A stretch of DNA of 40,918 nucleotides, taken from assembly GCA_050297535.1 (NCBI GenBank), contig JBNKSV010000019.1:1-40918 (forward strand). Reading direction: 5' to 3'. Source of the DNA: JAAGZL01 sp050297535 (GTDB lineage Bacteria > Pseudomonadota > Gammaproteobacteria > Chromatiales > Chromatiaceae). The notes under the pieces were generated by a model, which saw only the letters and a list, made by a program, of their open reading frames with translations, did no database searches and was not told the origin of the DNA. Below are positions 40,725-40,918 of this stretch, piece by piece (position 1 is the stretch's first letter; the number at the start of each line of letters is the position of its first letter). The translations under genes were made by a program, and so were the position numbers.

Positions 40725-40918
40725 ATGGCGGTTATATATCAACGAATGATATTGCCATGCATGATCTTCTTTTTGTCAGCCACCCCTGCCTATTCCTCTC
40801 CAACCCCCACAGTTGAGATACCCATATCTTTTGACAATGCCAACCTTCCAATGGTGGAAATGGAGCTAGGCAAGCGTCATGTAAAATTCTATTTGGACAC
40901 AGGAGCTAAAGGGCTACA
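40725..40918 (+). CDS. aspartyl-protease-like secreted protein, 5' part (cut by window end)
   Basis: The first 64 codons are visible. ATG at 40725 follows AAGGGG by about 9 bases. A signal-like hydrophobic start (RMILPCMIFFLSATPAYS) leads to VEIPISFDNANLPMVEMELGKRHVKFYLDTGAKGL. FYLDTGA is the catalytic-aspartate motif of retropepsin-like/gag-polyprotein-type proteases common in proteobacteria. The remainder is outside the window, so the second half of the active site cannot be judged. Confidence 0.7.
   Translation, partial: MAVIYQRMILPCMIFFLSATPAYSSPTPTVEIPISFDNANLPMVEMELGKRHVKFYLDTGAKGL

Overview
The window looks like chromosome of a free-living or symbiotic gammaproteobacterium, probably a Chromatiales-like (sulfur-oxidiser type) lineage. 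The evidence is a gammaproteobacterial 16S rRNA 5' half, ErpA, OxyR with both redox cysteines, E. coli-type cytochrome bd with CydX and a CydP-like subunit, a di-haem cytochrome c peroxidase, and a PEP-CTERM/VPLPA-type sorting signal. The genus is not certain. No phage, insertion sequence, tRNA or CRISPR array was found.

Layout. 1-1035: 5' part of an rRNA operon on the minus strand with tandem promoters, an UP element and a boxA. 1054-7935: a core housekeeping block (tyrS, M23 peptidase, anmK, erpA, bactofilin, DUF6776-like, argC) in an order that, from memory, is also found next to an rRNA operon in Pseudomonas. 8330-9506: DUF4126 protein and hemJ. 9846-10418: a small acyltransferase between two imperfect 32-bp direct repeats. 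10458-16016: a minus-strand envelope cluster (GtrB-like glycosyltransferase, GtrA-like protein, hydrolase-like lipoprotein, FGE-fold secreted protein, large secreted protein of unknown function). 16204-17169: IscA-like protein with an unusual Cys/Ser tail and a DUF5063-like protein. 17446-20155: thiD-thiE-hemL operon followed by a REPIN-like element. 20282-23808: dCMP deaminase, a membrane protein, a TrpD2-like protein and a haem-oxygenase-like diiron protein. 23929-28842: a sigma-54 activator divergent from cydP-cydA-cydB-cydX, with a textbook activator-site/IHF/sigma-54 promoter layout between them. 28944-29134: an array of short palindromes built on CARGGATG. 29174-32538: Aer-like chemoreceptor with a sigma-28 promoter, divergent from an HD-GYP protein. 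32620-33748: cytochrome c peroxidase with an FNR-like box and two Fur-family-like dyads. 33813-36417: ZntB/CorA transporter, then arsR-thioredoxin-permease with a double operator. 36613-37536: oxyR with a consensus OxyR site. 37831-39190: AT-rich accessory stretch with a putative tandem-HEPN protein. 39498-end: VPLPA-CTERM protein, VOC protein, start of an aspartyl-protease-like gene.

Functional themes are haem/Fe-S supply (hemJ, hemL, erpA, IscA-like), low-oxygen respiration and peroxide defence (cyd operon, ccp, oxyR, FNR-like control), and envelope modification (bactofilin, M23, GtrA/GtrB cluster, PEP-CTERM protein). The most promising unexplained items are the sigma-54-controlled cyd locus, the tandem-HEPN protein, the envelope cluster and the CARGGATG palindrome array.
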